In this document: positions 28,066 through 36,020 of the stretch, piece after piece
Position numbering within the stretch: position 1 is the stretch's first letter
How the letters are laid out: the number at the start of each line of letters is the position of its first letter
Source of the DNA: a virus
Length of the DNA stretch: 37,834 bases
IMG/VR virus record: IMGVR_UViG_3300036804_000178
Span: 1 to 37,834 of that record
Direction: 5' to 3' (one strand)
Made by a program: the position numbers and the translations under genes
The notes under the pieces: generated by a model
What the model saw: the letters and a program-made list of their open reading frames with translations, nothing else
The model's database searches: none
What the model was told of the DNA's origin: nothing

Positions 28066-28554
28066 ATGGCATATAAGGACAAAGCAAAAGAACTTGCGAC
28101 CTCCCGAGCATGGTGGGCCAAGCAGCCGGCAGAAAAGAAGGCCGAATACAAGCAACGATATCGCGCCAAGCAACTGGCATTAAGACCCCCGAAGCTGCCG
28201 AAATGCTGGAAGTTTAAAGGGCGCGAGACCGAGTATGGACGCGAGTGGCGGTTGGCACATCCTGAGCAAGTCGCCAAACGCAAGCTGCGCGAACGCGCCA
28301 ACCGGGAACTCCGCTACGCAAGTCTCGCTGGGCGTCCGAAGCCGGATGTTTGCGACATCTGCTTCAAGAAGATTGGCAACATCGTCTACGATCACTGCCA
28401 CAAGCGTGGCCATTTCCGTGGGTTCCTGTGCGACCGCTGCAATACCGTCCTCGGCCTCATGGAAGACAATGACACGTTGCTTGTCGCGATGGCCGCATAT
28501 CTCAAGCACAATCGGATAAACCATTCGGCCCAATTCGCACTGCCAGGGATTTAG
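28066..28554 (+). CDS. Second endonuclease VII-like HNH protein
   Basis: A 162-residue protein from ATG 28066; an in-frame ATG at 27991 would add 25 residues but runs through the hairpin, so the shorter start is preferred. The N-terminal half is very basic (AEYKQRYRAKQLALRPPKLPK, VAKRKLRERANREL). The C-terminal domain has C-x2-C (CDIC), IVYDHCHKRGHFRGFLC with D-H, then C-x2-C-N (CDRCN) and LGLMEDNDTLLVAMAAYLK, the endonuclease VII pattern. It lacks the first zinc ribbon of the 13.7-14.2 kb copy. Placed beyond attP, it is likely a mobile or accessory nuclease. Confidence 0.82.
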   Translation: MAYKDKAKELATSRAWWAKQPAEKKAEYKQRYRAKQLALRPPKLPKCWKFKGRETEYGREWRLAHPEQVAKRKLRERANRELRYASLAGRPKPDVCDICFKKIGNIVYDHCHKRGHFRGFLCDRCNTVLGLMEDNDTLLVAMAAYLKHNRINHSAQFALPGI

Positions 28555-28805
28555 CGCCGCGCGCCTTTGTCCACTTGTTTGCCTTTGGTCTGCTCGATGC
28601 CGGGGAACTTGCGTTTCACGGCAGCACGCACTTCGGTCTTGACCTTGGGAGACCCGAACTGGCTCGCCCGCTGCAGCGCCGATCTGGCGTGACTCTCATT
28701 TGGAATCGGATAGCCACCGCGCTTCGCTTTGCCCTCTCCGCGCGCAGGCACTGCAAAGTCCGAGCGAGGCAATTCTTTACGCTGTCGGGTTGTCAGCTTG
28801 GCCAC
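28551..28805 (-). CDS. Small basic protein, DUF6582-like
   Basis: An 84-residue protein starting with GTG 28805 (ribosome site GGAGG five bases upstream, inside the lysin gene). The sequence KLTTRQRKELPRSDFAVPAR, then YPIPNESHARSALQRASQFG, then KTEVRAAVKRKFPG, matches a common phage family (DUF6582-type: KLT..QR..LP.S.FA.P....YPIPD..HAR.AL..V.Q.G). It is the last gene of the leftward late operon; its stop overlaps the convergent endonuclease gene. Function unknown. Confidence 0.78.
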   Translation of the reverse strand: MAKLTTRQRKELPRSDFAVPARGEGKAKRGGYPIPNESHARSALQRASQFGSPKVKTEVRAAVKRKFPGIEQTKGKQVDKGARR

Positions 28806-29301
28806 TTGCACCTCCCATTATTGCGGCCTGGAACGGGATCTGCGCCAGGCGCTTGCTCCAGCCGCCGCCGAACGTCTTCCACGTGTCGAGGTTGGCCATC
28901 ATGTTAATGCGCGAAGCGTGCATCCCGACCAGCGCCGCCTGCGCCTTGTCGCCCGCGCAGGCTGCCAGCGCCGACAGCGTCTGCGGCCCGATCACACCAT
29001 CAGGCGTCACGCCCAGTGCCCCCTGCAGCCACTTGATGGCAGCGCCCACACCGTTATTCACAGCTGCGTCAAAGGCGACCAGCGCCAGCCCGGCGTCGGC
29101 GATGTCAAGACTAAGCTTGTCCCAGTAGTCGCGTTTGTAGATGGCCTCAGCGTCGGTCTCGGTGAGGTTGGCAATGTCGAGGTCGGGATACGAGCGTTTC
29201 GAAATACCGTACTTAGTCTCGCCACCGGGGTCGGCTGGATTATTGACGTAGCCGCCCTCGTGACCGACGACGATGGCGAAGGCCTGATCGAACGCGCTCA
29301 T
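28777..29301 (-). CDS. Endolysin, GH108-type muramidase with peptidoglycan-binding end
   Basis: A 174-residue enzyme. The N-terminal domain has the GH108 signature: IVVGHEGGYVNNPADPGGET with catalytic E15, then KYGISKRSYPDLDIANLTET and IYKRDYWDKL. The second half has the peptidoglycan-binding repeats (VAFDAAVNNGVGAAIKWLQG, TPDGVIGPQTLSALA) typical of this family. It cleaves cell-wall glycan for host lysis. No signal peptide is seen, so export through the holin is expected. It is coupled to the putative holin (TGATG) and overlaps the DUF6582-like gene. Confidence 0.92.
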   Translation of the reverse strand: MSAFDQAFAIVVGHEGGYVNNPADPGGETKYGISKRSYPDLDIANLTETDAEAIYKRDYWDKLSLDIADAGLALVAFDAAVNNGVGAAIKWLQGALGVTPDGVIGPQTLSALAACAGDKAQAALVGMHASRINMMANLDTWKTFGGGWSKRLAQIPFQAAIMGGASGQADNPTA

Positions 29302-29603
29302 TACGTTGGTCCTTTGTCAAGCGTTCCCGGCAATGCGCTACTGAACAGACGTTTCGAGCCGGCGATGAGCACGACGCCGCCGATCACCAGTATCTCGTCG
29401 AGAGACGAGGACAGCCCCGCGTCGCGACCGTAGTGCCAGCTGTCAAAGGTGCCGATGCCCATTGCCAGGACGCCGGCAACTGGCTCGCGCCACCAGTGCT
29501 TGAGATGCTCCCGCGCCGCCTCGATCGGCAGCACGACAGCAGGGTCGTCGGAGACGACCGGCTGTGCGGGAGGGGGCGCCACGGGCTGCTCGGCGTCGGT
29601 CAT
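29301..29603 (-). CDS. Putative holin
   Basis: A 100-residue protein directly before the endolysin (TGATG overlap). It has a Pro/Ala-rich soluble N-terminus (residues 1-35) and two modest hydrophobic stretches (PVAGVLAMGIGTFDSW and EILVIGGVVLIAGSKRL), giving one or two membrane spans and a basic end. Position and spans suggest a holin that controls endolysin release; motif evidence is lacking. Confidence 0.55.
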   Translation of the reverse strand: MTDAEQPVAPPPAQPVVSDDPAVVLPIEAAREHLKHWWREPVAGVLAMGIGTFDSWHYGRDAGLSSSLDEILVIGGVVLIAGSKRLFSSALPGTLDKGPT

Positions 29604-29620
29604 GCGTAGCCTCGGTCATG

Positions 29621-29815
29621 TCATGCTGGCACGGGATTAACCGGCCCGGTCCAACCTTCGGGCGCTGTGTTACCTGCGGCAACCCATGTCAGGAACGCCT
29701 GGTAGTCACTATTTTCCAGATTGCACGGGATATACGCGCCATCGGAACGTGCCAGCATGCCGACGGTCGAACCGAGGATCGGTGATTGGTACGTGTAGGA
29801 AAGTGTTGTTGACAT
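29621..29815 (-). CDS. Small tail-fibre-linked protein
   Basis: A 64-residue protein three bases after the tail fibre gene. The phrase DGAYIPCNLENSDYQAFLTW, then VAAGNTA, is shared with small XkdW- and fibre-associated proteins in other phages (IP.D..N.DYQ..L.W...GN). It begins MSTT like the fibre. Likely a fibre chaperone or attached subunit; exact role not known. Confidence 0.65.
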   Translation of the reverse strand: MSTTLSYTYQSPILGSTVGMLARSDGAYIPCNLENSDYQAFLTWVAAGNTAPEGWTGPVNPVPA

Positions 29816-29818
29816 GGC

Positions 29819-31813
29819 TCACAAATCCGCTGAAGCAGTCCAGGTGCCGCTTGCACCATAGCCGCCCGCTGCGGTGACTGTAAGGCTAGGAACCCAACCC
29901 CTAAGCTCCGCGGACCCCACCGTAAGGGCAGCCAAATTTGAGAAGCTCCAGCCCGGCAGCCCAACGGTCGGAACGGCGCGCAGGCTAGTGATAAATGGGA
30001 CGGTGGTGGTGAGGAGTGCCGTGGTGGTGGTTGCCCAGCCTCCTAAATAAGTAGGGGCCGTCTGATAGAACCGCTGGCATCGCGACAGCTCGATCGCCGT
30101 CGGCAGCGGTTGCCAGGGTGTCGCGACGGTGCCGAGTTGCAGTTGTAGCTGACCCAACGTGCCGCCAGTGAACTCGATAAAGGTGTTAGTATTCGCGGTA
30201 GCAGTGAACTGCACGGGAGATGCCGCATAAGTGCCGCCGCCGCTGGTTGTCGCGATGCGGCCTGTCGCCGTGCCAGTCCACGAAAGCGTATAGGTAGCGG
30301 TGATCAAGCTTCCTCCCTCGATCACCTGTTGCAGTGAGCCGGCTGTGATGGTGACGATGGTGCTCGCTGGCGACGCTACGAAGGTAGCCGTGCCCCCTGC
30401 GGCCGGGCCGCCCTTCCAGCGATCGAAACCATAGACGCCAGCCGTCAGTGCGGTCCCGCTCGCATAAGCCCGCTGATTAATCGTGAAGCCGCTGTTGTCG
30501 ACGTAATTCTGTGGGATGTAGGGCGCGACAGCAGCGGTCAGCTGCGTCTGTGTCACATACCCTGCCAGTACCGATGTCATCTGCTGGAGCGGCACTGCCT
30601 GAAGGTTTGCGGCGGCGTTCGCCGCCAGTGTCAGCGTCGCTGCCGAACCCATGGTGAGCGGGCCGGTCATGGTGACGCCGCCAGCGATCGGCACGTAGTT
30701 CGCGAGGCTGCTGTTGAGCTGCTGCAGCGGCACAGCCTGCAGCGCTGTCGATGCATTCCCGGCGAGGCTCAGGCTGCCGGTGAGGATGCCGCCAGCGAGC
30801 GGCAGCACGGGCACCCAAGAGCCGGTGCTGATGCCGACGCGGCCATAAGCCTGGCCGTCTGCCGGCGCCTCGGGGATACCGGCGGTTGCGACGAGCGACT
30901 GCACCTGCTGCAACGTGGTCGCCTGGGTCGGCTGCGACGCGTTGGCGTTGAGCAGCAGAGCGCCCGACATCTGACCGCCGGCCAGCGGCAGAAACAGCGC
31001 CTGCGCCTCCTCGAGCGACAGACCGCCGCCGTGGATGATCTGGAACTGCCCCGCGATGGCGCTGTAGATGACGGTGTCGCCGTTGAAGACCGTTTGTCCC
31101 TGCAGGCCGGGGATCGGCTGCGAGACGACAACGCCGCCGACCGTGCTGGTCGTGACGATCCATGTGAACCCGTTCTGGTGCGTCGCTGGCTGGGTGAGGT
31201 CGGGGGTGTTGGTGTCCGGCACCCATGTGCCCTGGTAGAGCGACGCCGCGGCGATCTGATTGAGCACCCACTGCGCAGGCGCGGCGCCGTTCGGCATGAC
31301 AGGCAGCGCGGGAAGGTTGGTGATCGCGTTGCCGCTCATGTTGATGGCGCCGAGCATGGTGCCACCAGCCAGCGGCAGGAACGTGCCCTCCTCCTCGGAG
31401 ATCGGCACCCACTGCCCGGTCTGCCTCGCCCAGGTCTGCCCCGTGGGCACGGGCGGGACTTCCGGTATTCCCGCCGTGGCGATCATAGCATCGACATACG
31501 CCATGGAGGCAGCCTGCGAGGGCTGCGTCGGGATGGTGGGCGAGAGGAAGAGCGGCCCGGTCATGGTCGAGCCGACCAGCAGGACAGCATTCTGCTGCAC
31601 CGCTGCGTTCGCAGCGTCCTGCACGTAAGGGGGCACGAGGCTCGGCAGCGCGCCCTCGACCGCCTCGATGACAGCTGGCTCGATCAGCTCGGCGAGCGGA
31701 ACGGTCTCGAAATAGGGCGCGGTGAAAACCAGCCGCGGGTAATCCTGCGAGTTAGGAACGCCGATCGCCGGGACCGGCCCTTGCGGTGCCTGCGGCGTGA
31801 CGGTCGTGCTCAT
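29819..31813 (-). CDS. Tail fibre protein
   Basis: A 664-residue protein. The N-terminus (SQDYPRLVFTAPYFETVPL) is a probable virion attachment segment. Five repeats follow, each near GGTM(L/T)GA(I/L) with LPLAGG in front: about residues 80, 140, 275, 340 and 375, then NLQAVPLQQ or TTLQQVQ links. These beta-helical repeats are typical of fibre shafts. The C-terminal half (YVDNSGFTINQRAYASGTAL, TAGVYGFDRWKGG) forms a receptor-binding or carbohydrate-binding head found in several fibres. It is coupled to a short coiled-coil gene upstream and followed by a small XkdW-like gene. It mediates host adsorption. Confidence 0.85.
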   Translation of the reverse strand: MSTTVTPQAPQGPVPAIGVPNSQDYPRLVFTAPYFETVPLAELIEPAVIEAVEGALPSLVPPYVQDAANAAVQQNAVLLVGSTMTGPLFLSPTIPTQPSQAASMAYVDAMIATAGIPEVPPVPTGQTWARQTGQWVPISEEEGTFLPLAGGTMLGAINMSGNAITNLPALPVMPNGAAPAQWVLNQIAAASLYQGTWVPDTNTPDLTQPATHQNGFTWIVTTSTVGGVVVSQPIPGLQGQTVFNGDTVIYSAIAGQFQIIHGGGLSLEEAQALFLPLAGGQMSGALLLNANASQPTQATTLQQVQSLVATAGIPEAPADGQAYGRVGISTGSWVPVLPLAGGILTGSLSLAGNASTALQAVPLQQLNSSLANYVPIAGGVTMTGPLTMGSAATLTLAANAAANLQAVPLQQMTSVLAGYVTQTQLTAAVAPYIPQNYVDNSGFTINQRAYASGTALTAGVYGFDRWKGGPAAGGTATFVASPASTIVTITAGSLQQVIEGGSLITATYTLSWTGTATGRIATTSGGGTYAASPVQFTATANTNTFIEFTGGTLGQLQLQLGTVATPWQPLPTAIELSRCQRFYQTAPTYLGGWATTTTALLTTTVPFITSLRAVPTVGLPGWSFSNLAALTVGSAELRGWVPSLTVTAAGGYGASGTWTASADL

Positions 31814-32031
31814 GCCGTGGTCCCCGATGAGCCACTGGCGGCATTCTCGAGCGCCGTGACGCGCGCCGCGAGCGCAGTGATCGACGCCGCGTTGGCGGTG
31901 ATCTGGGCCTGCAGGCCGGCGATGCTGACCGAATTGCCGAGCAGCGTGTCGACCGAAACCGGCACGTTCAGCGGTGCGGTGATAACCATCGGATCGGTGG
32001 CCGGATACTGCGTTGTGGTTCGTTCACTCAT
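31810..32031 (-). CDS. Short coiled-coil protein before the tail fibre
   Basis: A 73-residue protein, coupled to the fibre by an ATGA overlap. The C-terminal half is a heptad coiled coil (IAGLQAQITANAASITALAA, RVTALENAASG). The start is Ser/Thr/Pro rich. It may be a trimeric fibre-base or adaptor protein. The upstream 66-residue gene overlaps it by eight bases. Confidence 0.62.
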   Translation of the reverse strand: MSERTTTQYPATDPMVITAPLNVPVSVDTLLGNSVSIAGLQAQITANAASITALAARVTALENAASGSSGTTA

Positions 32032-32221
32032 GGCGCGTTTCCTCCCTGGCTGGCACGTGCTGTCGCGGCAGCAGCAGCATCTGCACCTTGCCGGCGACCG
32101 GGCTGGTCAGCTTGAGCGGCATGTGCGCCTCATAGAGCGCGGTCAGGATGACGCTCCACTCGTTGCGCGAGAGCGTGGCAGCGATCTGCTCTTGGCCTAT
32201 ACCGTCAAGCATCCCGCTCAT
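32024..32221 (-). CDS. Small protein at the head of the tail fibre operon
   Basis: A 65-residue protein from ATG 32221 (GGGGGG ribosome site); ATG 32233 is the alternative. It is helical (IGQEQIAATLSRNEWSVILT) with a basic C-terminus. The phrase LSRNEWSVILTALYEAHMPLK resembles small phage proteins near fibre genes. Function unknown. It is the first gene after the inserted plus-strand genes. Confidence 0.55.
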   Translation of the reverse strand: MSGMLDGIGQEQIAATLSRNEWSVILTALYEAHMPLKLTSPVAGKVQMLLLPRQHVPAREETRHE

Positions 32222-32253
32222 GCTGCCCCCCATAAGAAACCCCGCTCGATTGC

Positions 32254-32281
32254 TTGCTTTTTTTGAAGGTGCGCATTAGAT
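32254..32281 (+). promoter_or_regulatory. Weak candidate promoter for the plus-strand cassette
   Basis: TTGCTT (32254-32259), a 16-bp spacer that begins with a run of T, and TTAGAT (32276-32281). Both boxes match the consensus only partly. It lies in the 131-bp gap (32222-32352) between divergent genes. A run of seven T at 32258-32264 is in the same area. Confidence 0.3.
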
Positions 32282-32352
32282 GTAACGGAGCCGAGAGGCG
32301 GCGCGAACCGCCAGCTCGACTCCTCACCAAGTAGCCCATAGGAGGGGCCACA

Positions 32353-32592
32353 GTGGCTGATCCAAATATTAGTTCTGGCGTTCCACCTTGGGAACCACGT
32401 GTCGCGGTTCTCGAACAGATTGCGCGCGACACGCAGCGGTCGCTCGAACGCATCGAGCATGATCTGCGCGATCTGCGCGCCGACTTCCGCTGGGTGATGA
32501 CGATCATGCTCGCCGGCTTCGTGCTGACGCTCGGCGGCATTGGTGGCCTCGGGCTGGCGACGTTGCCTGCGCTCCACGCTCTGGGGCACTGA
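32353..32592 (+). CDS. Coiled-coil protein with C-terminal membrane span (XhlA-like)
   Basis: A 79-residue protein starting with GTG 32353 after a strong site (AGGAGG). A coiled coil (VAVLEQIARDTQRSLERIEH, DLRDLRADFRW, residues 17-47) precedes one hydrophobic span (VMTIMLAGFVLTLGGIGGLG, residues 48-67). This build is that of XhlA-type phage/prophage membrane proteins and of some spanin- or exclusion-type proteins. It is encoded on the strand opposite to the late genes, with its own ribosome site, so it may be expressed in the lysogen. Confidence 0.6.
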   Translation: MADPNISSGVPPWEPRVAVLEQIARDTQRSLERIEHDLRDLRADFRWVMTIMLAGFVLTLGGIGGLGLATLPALHALGH

Positions 32593-32595
32593 GCG

Positions 32596-33003
32596 ATGAA
32601 CACTTTTCACATCCTTACATTCGCCAGCCTCGTCTCGCTCGCTGCCTGCGGCATGCCGGGGACGCCCTTGCAGGGGCAGCTGCAGAGCACTGTGGGCAGC
32701 TGCAACGCTGGCAATACCGACGCTTGTGACGAAGTTCCGGACTTGCAGCAGCAGGTTCAGGAAGAGCGTGAGCGGCTCTTGACGCTGGGCACGATCTACG
32801 CGGCCTCGCAGCAGCAGGCGCCATCTTTCTATGTGCCGCCGCAGCCGACGGTTATCTACAGCGCACCACCATCCCCCATGCAGCCGTTGCAGCCGCTGTC
32901 GTCGTACGTGCCAGCTGCGACGGTGCCGCAGGTGCAACACTACCAGTCGCCAAATATGCCCGTCGTGCTGGTGCCGCTCGATAGCGGCTCTACCATTCGG
33001 TGA
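32596..33003 (+). CDS. Lipoprotein
   Basis: A 135-residue protein with a short signal peptide and a lipobox (LVSLAACG, Cys at residue 18), so it should be lipid-anchored after signal peptidase II. A Gln/Glu helix (DLQQQVQEERERLLTLGTIY) follows, then a Pro/Gln/Ser-rich extended part (YVPPQPTVIYSAPPSPMQPL). The Asp/Pro-rich tail would lie in the periplasm or on the outer membrane. It begins three bases after the stop of the preceding gene, so they form a unit. Outer-membrane exclusion, spanin-like or surface roles are all possible. Confidence 0.65.
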   Translation: MNTFHILTFASLVSLAACGMPGTPLQGQLQSTVGSCNAGNTDACDEVPDLQQQVQEERERLLTLGTIYAASQQQAPSFYVPPQPTVIYSAPPSPMQPLQPLSSYVPAATVPQVQHYQSPNMPVVLVPLDSGSTIR

Positions 33004-33076
33004 GAGCACCGCGCTCTGGGACATTAACAACATTCCGGTCATACTGCCCTCTCGGGCCGTATCCGGATCAGCAAAT

Positions 33077-33412
33077 ATGTGTGGCTCCATGTTGGACATC
33101 ATTCTCGGCATCTTCACAGCGTACCTCGGCGTCCTCGGCATATTCGCCGTGCTCGAGCTGATCGGTTTACCGCTTGAGTATGGAAGTCGCGGCTGGGATG
33201 CGGACGAGCGGCTCGTGGCGCGGTTCGGCCAGCCTGGCGATCTGGAAGCCTTGGATCGGTATGTCATGCCGGCTCCTGCAGAGCCCGAGCCATCGTCGCC
33301 GTTTGCCGAGGATACCAGCATGCTTGAGATCTTCGAGGCGATCCGCCACGGCGCGACCAACACGGCGTTCATGGCTGCCGACCCTGCTGCCCGGCCTGGG
33401 CGTTATCCCTGA
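33077..33412 (+). CDS. Small membrane protein
   Basis: A 111-residue protein from ATG 33077 (ATG 33089 also possible; no good ribosome site). One hydrophobic span (MLDIILGIFTAYLGVLGIFAVLEL, residues 5-28) is followed by an acidic soluble domain (GWDADERLVARFGQPGDLEA). It is the last gene of the plus-strand insert and overlaps the convergent end of the ejection gene by 44 bases. Function unknown. Confidence 0.5.
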   Translation: MCGSMLDIILGIFTAYLGVLGIFAVLELIGLPLEYGSRGWDADERLVARFGQPGDLEALDRYVMPAPAEPEPSSPFAEDTSMLEIFEAIRHGATNTAFMAADPAARPGRYP

Positions 33413-36020
33413 TGCGCTGCCCGGCCCAATAGCCGAGGAACCGCGGCAGCAACGGATTGCCGAACCGCTGCGCCTCCTCAAGCGTCCTCGAACCCAGCGT
33501 GCTGCCGAAGCGTGACGCACGTGCGCCGGCCAGCACCGCCGCTACCTCGGGGCCGTACTGGCTCAGGTATTCGTCGACGCGTTTCGGATCGAACTCATGC
33601 AGCGCGAAGCCAGTGCCTCCCACGCCGAGTGCGGTAAGCAACGGATGCGCCATGAGGAGGTTCTCTGCCGTTCCTGACGTCGCAACATCAGGCGTGCTGC
33701 CGATCAGCCCGGCGAGCTGCTGGATGCGCCGCAATCCTGCGGGATCAAAGCGGCGGAAACTGCGCCGGATATCCTGCGCGAGGCCGGGCAGCCGGATCTC
33801 CTCGGTACCGGTCAGGCCATGGCCGACCGCGCGCTCGATCGTCTTGCTGACCTTGTAGCCGTAGCGCGTGTCTCTGAACTGCTGGACGTCGCGCGGGGCA
33901 TTGCTGGGGTTGCGCTCCATAGCGCGGAACAGGATGCCGCGCAGGCGCTTGCCGTACTGCGCGATGTTGGAATCACCCATGCCCATCATGCGGTCGATCA
34001 CACCACCCTTGCGGATGAATTTCAGGAAGTCGTCACCTGAGATCTGGCCACCTCCCCGCCGCGCCATCGTCTCGATCTGGTGCTGCATCGCCTTCGACCA
34101 GCGCGATGCCGGCGTGTCCGGCACGCGCCCCAGCGGATCGTCGAACTGCCGCGCCCAGCCATTGAGATCGAATAGCTCGCGCTGGGTGGCAGGATCAGCG
34201 CGCAGCGACATACGCCTGGCGATCGCCTCCATGCGCTGGCCGATCTCGTTCTGGAACCTGCGCAACTGCGTCGCGTCGAAATGCCCCTCGCCGCCGACGC
34301 CCATGTCCTGGCGCAGCATCGTGGCGATCGCCTCGCGCTGGCGTGCAGCGAGCTTCGCCGCGCCCGACAGCGGCAGCAGCCGCGAGAGCTGCTCAAGGCG
34401 CTGGTAGGTGCCGCCCCTGATCTGGCCGAGCGAGAGCGGAATGCCGAGCCGGTCGGCGGTTCGTGTCACTGCCTCGCGTCCGCCGCGCAAGAGTGCCCCA
34501 GCGCCCGGCACCAGCACGTTGAGCGCAGCCCCGCCCAGCGCGCCCGTCGTACCGTAGCGGTCCTCTCCGGTGCCTCCTACCGTGAGCAGATCGGTGCCCC
34601 CTCCGGCGATGGCGCCCGCAGCGGCCCGTGGCAGCGCAAAGCGCCCGGCCCGTGCCAAGCGTCCTGCGCCCTGCAGGAAAGGCGCGGCAGCGGTATAGCC
34701 CTCTGCAGCCATCTCTATGGGCCGCAGCAGGGGGGCCGTGAGCAGCACGTTGCCGACGTTCTCGGCGACCTGCGCGGGACGGTCGGAGCCGTACTGCCGG
34801 CGATAGGCTGCTGTGTTCGCTGCAGTCTGCGCCTGCTCCGCGGCGATGTCAGGCGGAGGCGCGCCGCCCACCCAGTTGCCGAAGCGGTTGAGCGTCTGCT
34901 CGACGTTGCGGCCCGACTGCACCAGCCCGGCACCCAGCTCCTGCAGAAGCGGGACATTCATCAGGTAGTTGTTGGCCGGCGACGTGGGCGCGCCCTGCAT
35001 GCCCGGCGTCACCATCGCCTGAATCGGGTTGTAGACGTTGCGCTGCACGAAAGGCGGCATCCAGCTCGGCGCAGCAGGCATCGGTGCAGGAGGCGGAGCC
35101 GGGGCCCCAGGCGCAGGGGTTGGCGTCGGAGCCTGCGGCGCAGGGGCTGCTTGTGCCGGCGAGACCATCTGGACCGGCGGAATGGAGGGCGGCATCTGGG
35201 GAGGTGCCGCTGCGGGTTGTGCGGCGGCGACAGCCGGCGCGGGTGCGGTTGGCTCGGGAGGCGGGGGAGCCGCTGGGCCAGGAGCGCCCGTGCCGGCAGC
35301 GATGCCCACCTGGGGTGCGGCAGGAGCACTGGGAGGCGCCCCAAAGATGCCAGGAAGATGCTGTTCGGACAGCGCCGGGCCTGCAGCCGCAGCGGTCGCG
35401 GGAGGCGCCTTCTCGCCAAAGATCCCGGGCAGCTGGTCCGATGCGTGGACGCCGGGCGCAGTAACTGTGACGGAGATGCCGCCTTGTGCCGCGCTTCCCT
35501 CACCACCCTGCTTGCCCTGCGCCGACGTGCCGCCTGGCGGGTTATAGGTCTCGCTGCCCGGCTGGCCGGGGGGTGTTTGGGGACTGTAGGAGGGGCCGAC
35601 ATCGACCGACGCAGCCGGGGCCTCGGATGCCTGAGCGCTGCCGATCGGGTTGACGCTCTTGAACGCCGTCAGGATGCGTCCCGTGTAGCTCTGGCGCGGG
35701 TCGGAGGGCGCGCCGTTATAGAGCTGCAGCGCGGCGGGGACGTTGCCGCCGGTCTGCTGCAACAGATCGTGCAGATAGTGTGCGGCACCATACACCGATG
35801 AGTCCGAATTGCTGACATCGACGCCGTAGCGCTGCGCGGTCTGCGGCATAAACTGCATGATGCCCTGCGCGCCGGCAGCGGACGTGATGACGCGGCCCTG
35901 CGCGTCGAACGTGCGCCCCCCGCTTTCGACCGTAGCGACCGAGTGCAGCAGTGCGGGATCGACGTTCCACACTTGGCCTGCGTTGTTGAAGACGGTCGGG
36001 ATGCTGGTCGTCGTGCCCAT
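33369..36020 (-). CDS. Large ejection protein with lytic transglycosylase (SLT) domain, P22 gp16-like position
   Basis: An 883-residue protein. Residues 1-110 are a soluble lytic transglycosylase domain: VATVESGGRTF with catalytic E32, then GAQGIMQFMP (50-59) and YLHDLLQQTGGNVPAALQLYNGAP. A long Pro/Ala-rich linker (about 120-320) separates it from a helical C-terminal region (NVEQTLNRFGNWVGG to the end) with hydrophobic, possibly membrane-active segments (AAGAIAGGGTDLLTVGG). In podophages such proteins leave the virion with the DNA, cut the peptidoglycan and form a channel. It overlaps the upstream ejection gene (TGATG) and ends in the inserted plus-strand region. Confidence 0.85.
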   Translation of the reverse strand: MGTTTSIPTVFNNAGQVWNVDPALLHSVATVESGGRTFDAQGRVITSAAGAQGIMQFMPQTAQRYGVDVSNSDSSVYGAAHYLHDLLQQTGGNVPAALQLYNGAPSDPRQSYTGRILTAFKSVNPIGSAQASEAPAASVDVGPSYSPQTPPGQPGSETYNPPGGTSAQGKQGGEGSAAQGGISVTVTAPGVHASDQLPGIFGEKAPPATAAAAGPALSEQHLPGIFGAPPSAPAAPQVGIAAGTGAPGPAAPPPPEPTAPAPAVAAAQPAAAPPQMPPSIPPVQMVSPAQAAPAPQAPTPTPAPGAPAPPPAPMPAAPSWMPPFVQRNVYNPIQAMVTPGMQGAPTSPANNYLMNVPLLQELGAGLVQSGRNVEQTLNRFGNWVGGAPPPDIAAEQAQTAANTAAYRRQYGSDRPAQVAENVGNVLLTAPLLRPIEMAAEGYTAAAPFLQGAGRLARAGRFALPRAAAGAIAGGGTDLLTVGGTGEDRYGTTGALGGAALNVLVPGAGALLRGGREAVTRTADRLGIPLSLGQIRGGTYQRLEQLSRLLPLSGAAKLAARQREAIATMLRQDMGVGGEGHFDATQLRRFQNEIGQRMEAIARRMSLRADPATQRELFDLNGWARQFDDPLGRVPDTPASRWSKAMQHQIETMARRGGGQISGDDFLKFIRKGGVIDRMMGMGDSNIAQYGKRLRGILFRAMERNPSNAPRDVQQFRDTRYGYKVSKTIERAVGHGLTGTEEIRLPGLAQDIRRSFRRFDPAGLRRIQQLAGLIGSTPDVATSGTAENLLMAHPLLTALGVGGTGFALHEFDPKRVDEYLSQYGPEVAAVLAGARASRFGSTLGSRTLEEAQRFGNPLLPRFLGYWAGQRIRDNAQAGQQGRQP

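Noticed and set aside
29819-31813. Diversity-generating retroelement with variable fibre end
   Set aside because: No reverse transcriptase gene or template repeat is seen anywhere in the window.
32218-32262. Intrinsic terminator at the seven-T run
   Set aside because: No stable GC-rich stem lies directly before the T run, and no gene on that strand ends here.
32218-33372. Long minus-strand open frame opposite the plus-strand cassette
   Set aside because: The translation is Arg/His-rich and repetitive, without domains, and it is antisense to the clear lipoprotein and coiled-coil genes; a shadow in GC-rich DNA.
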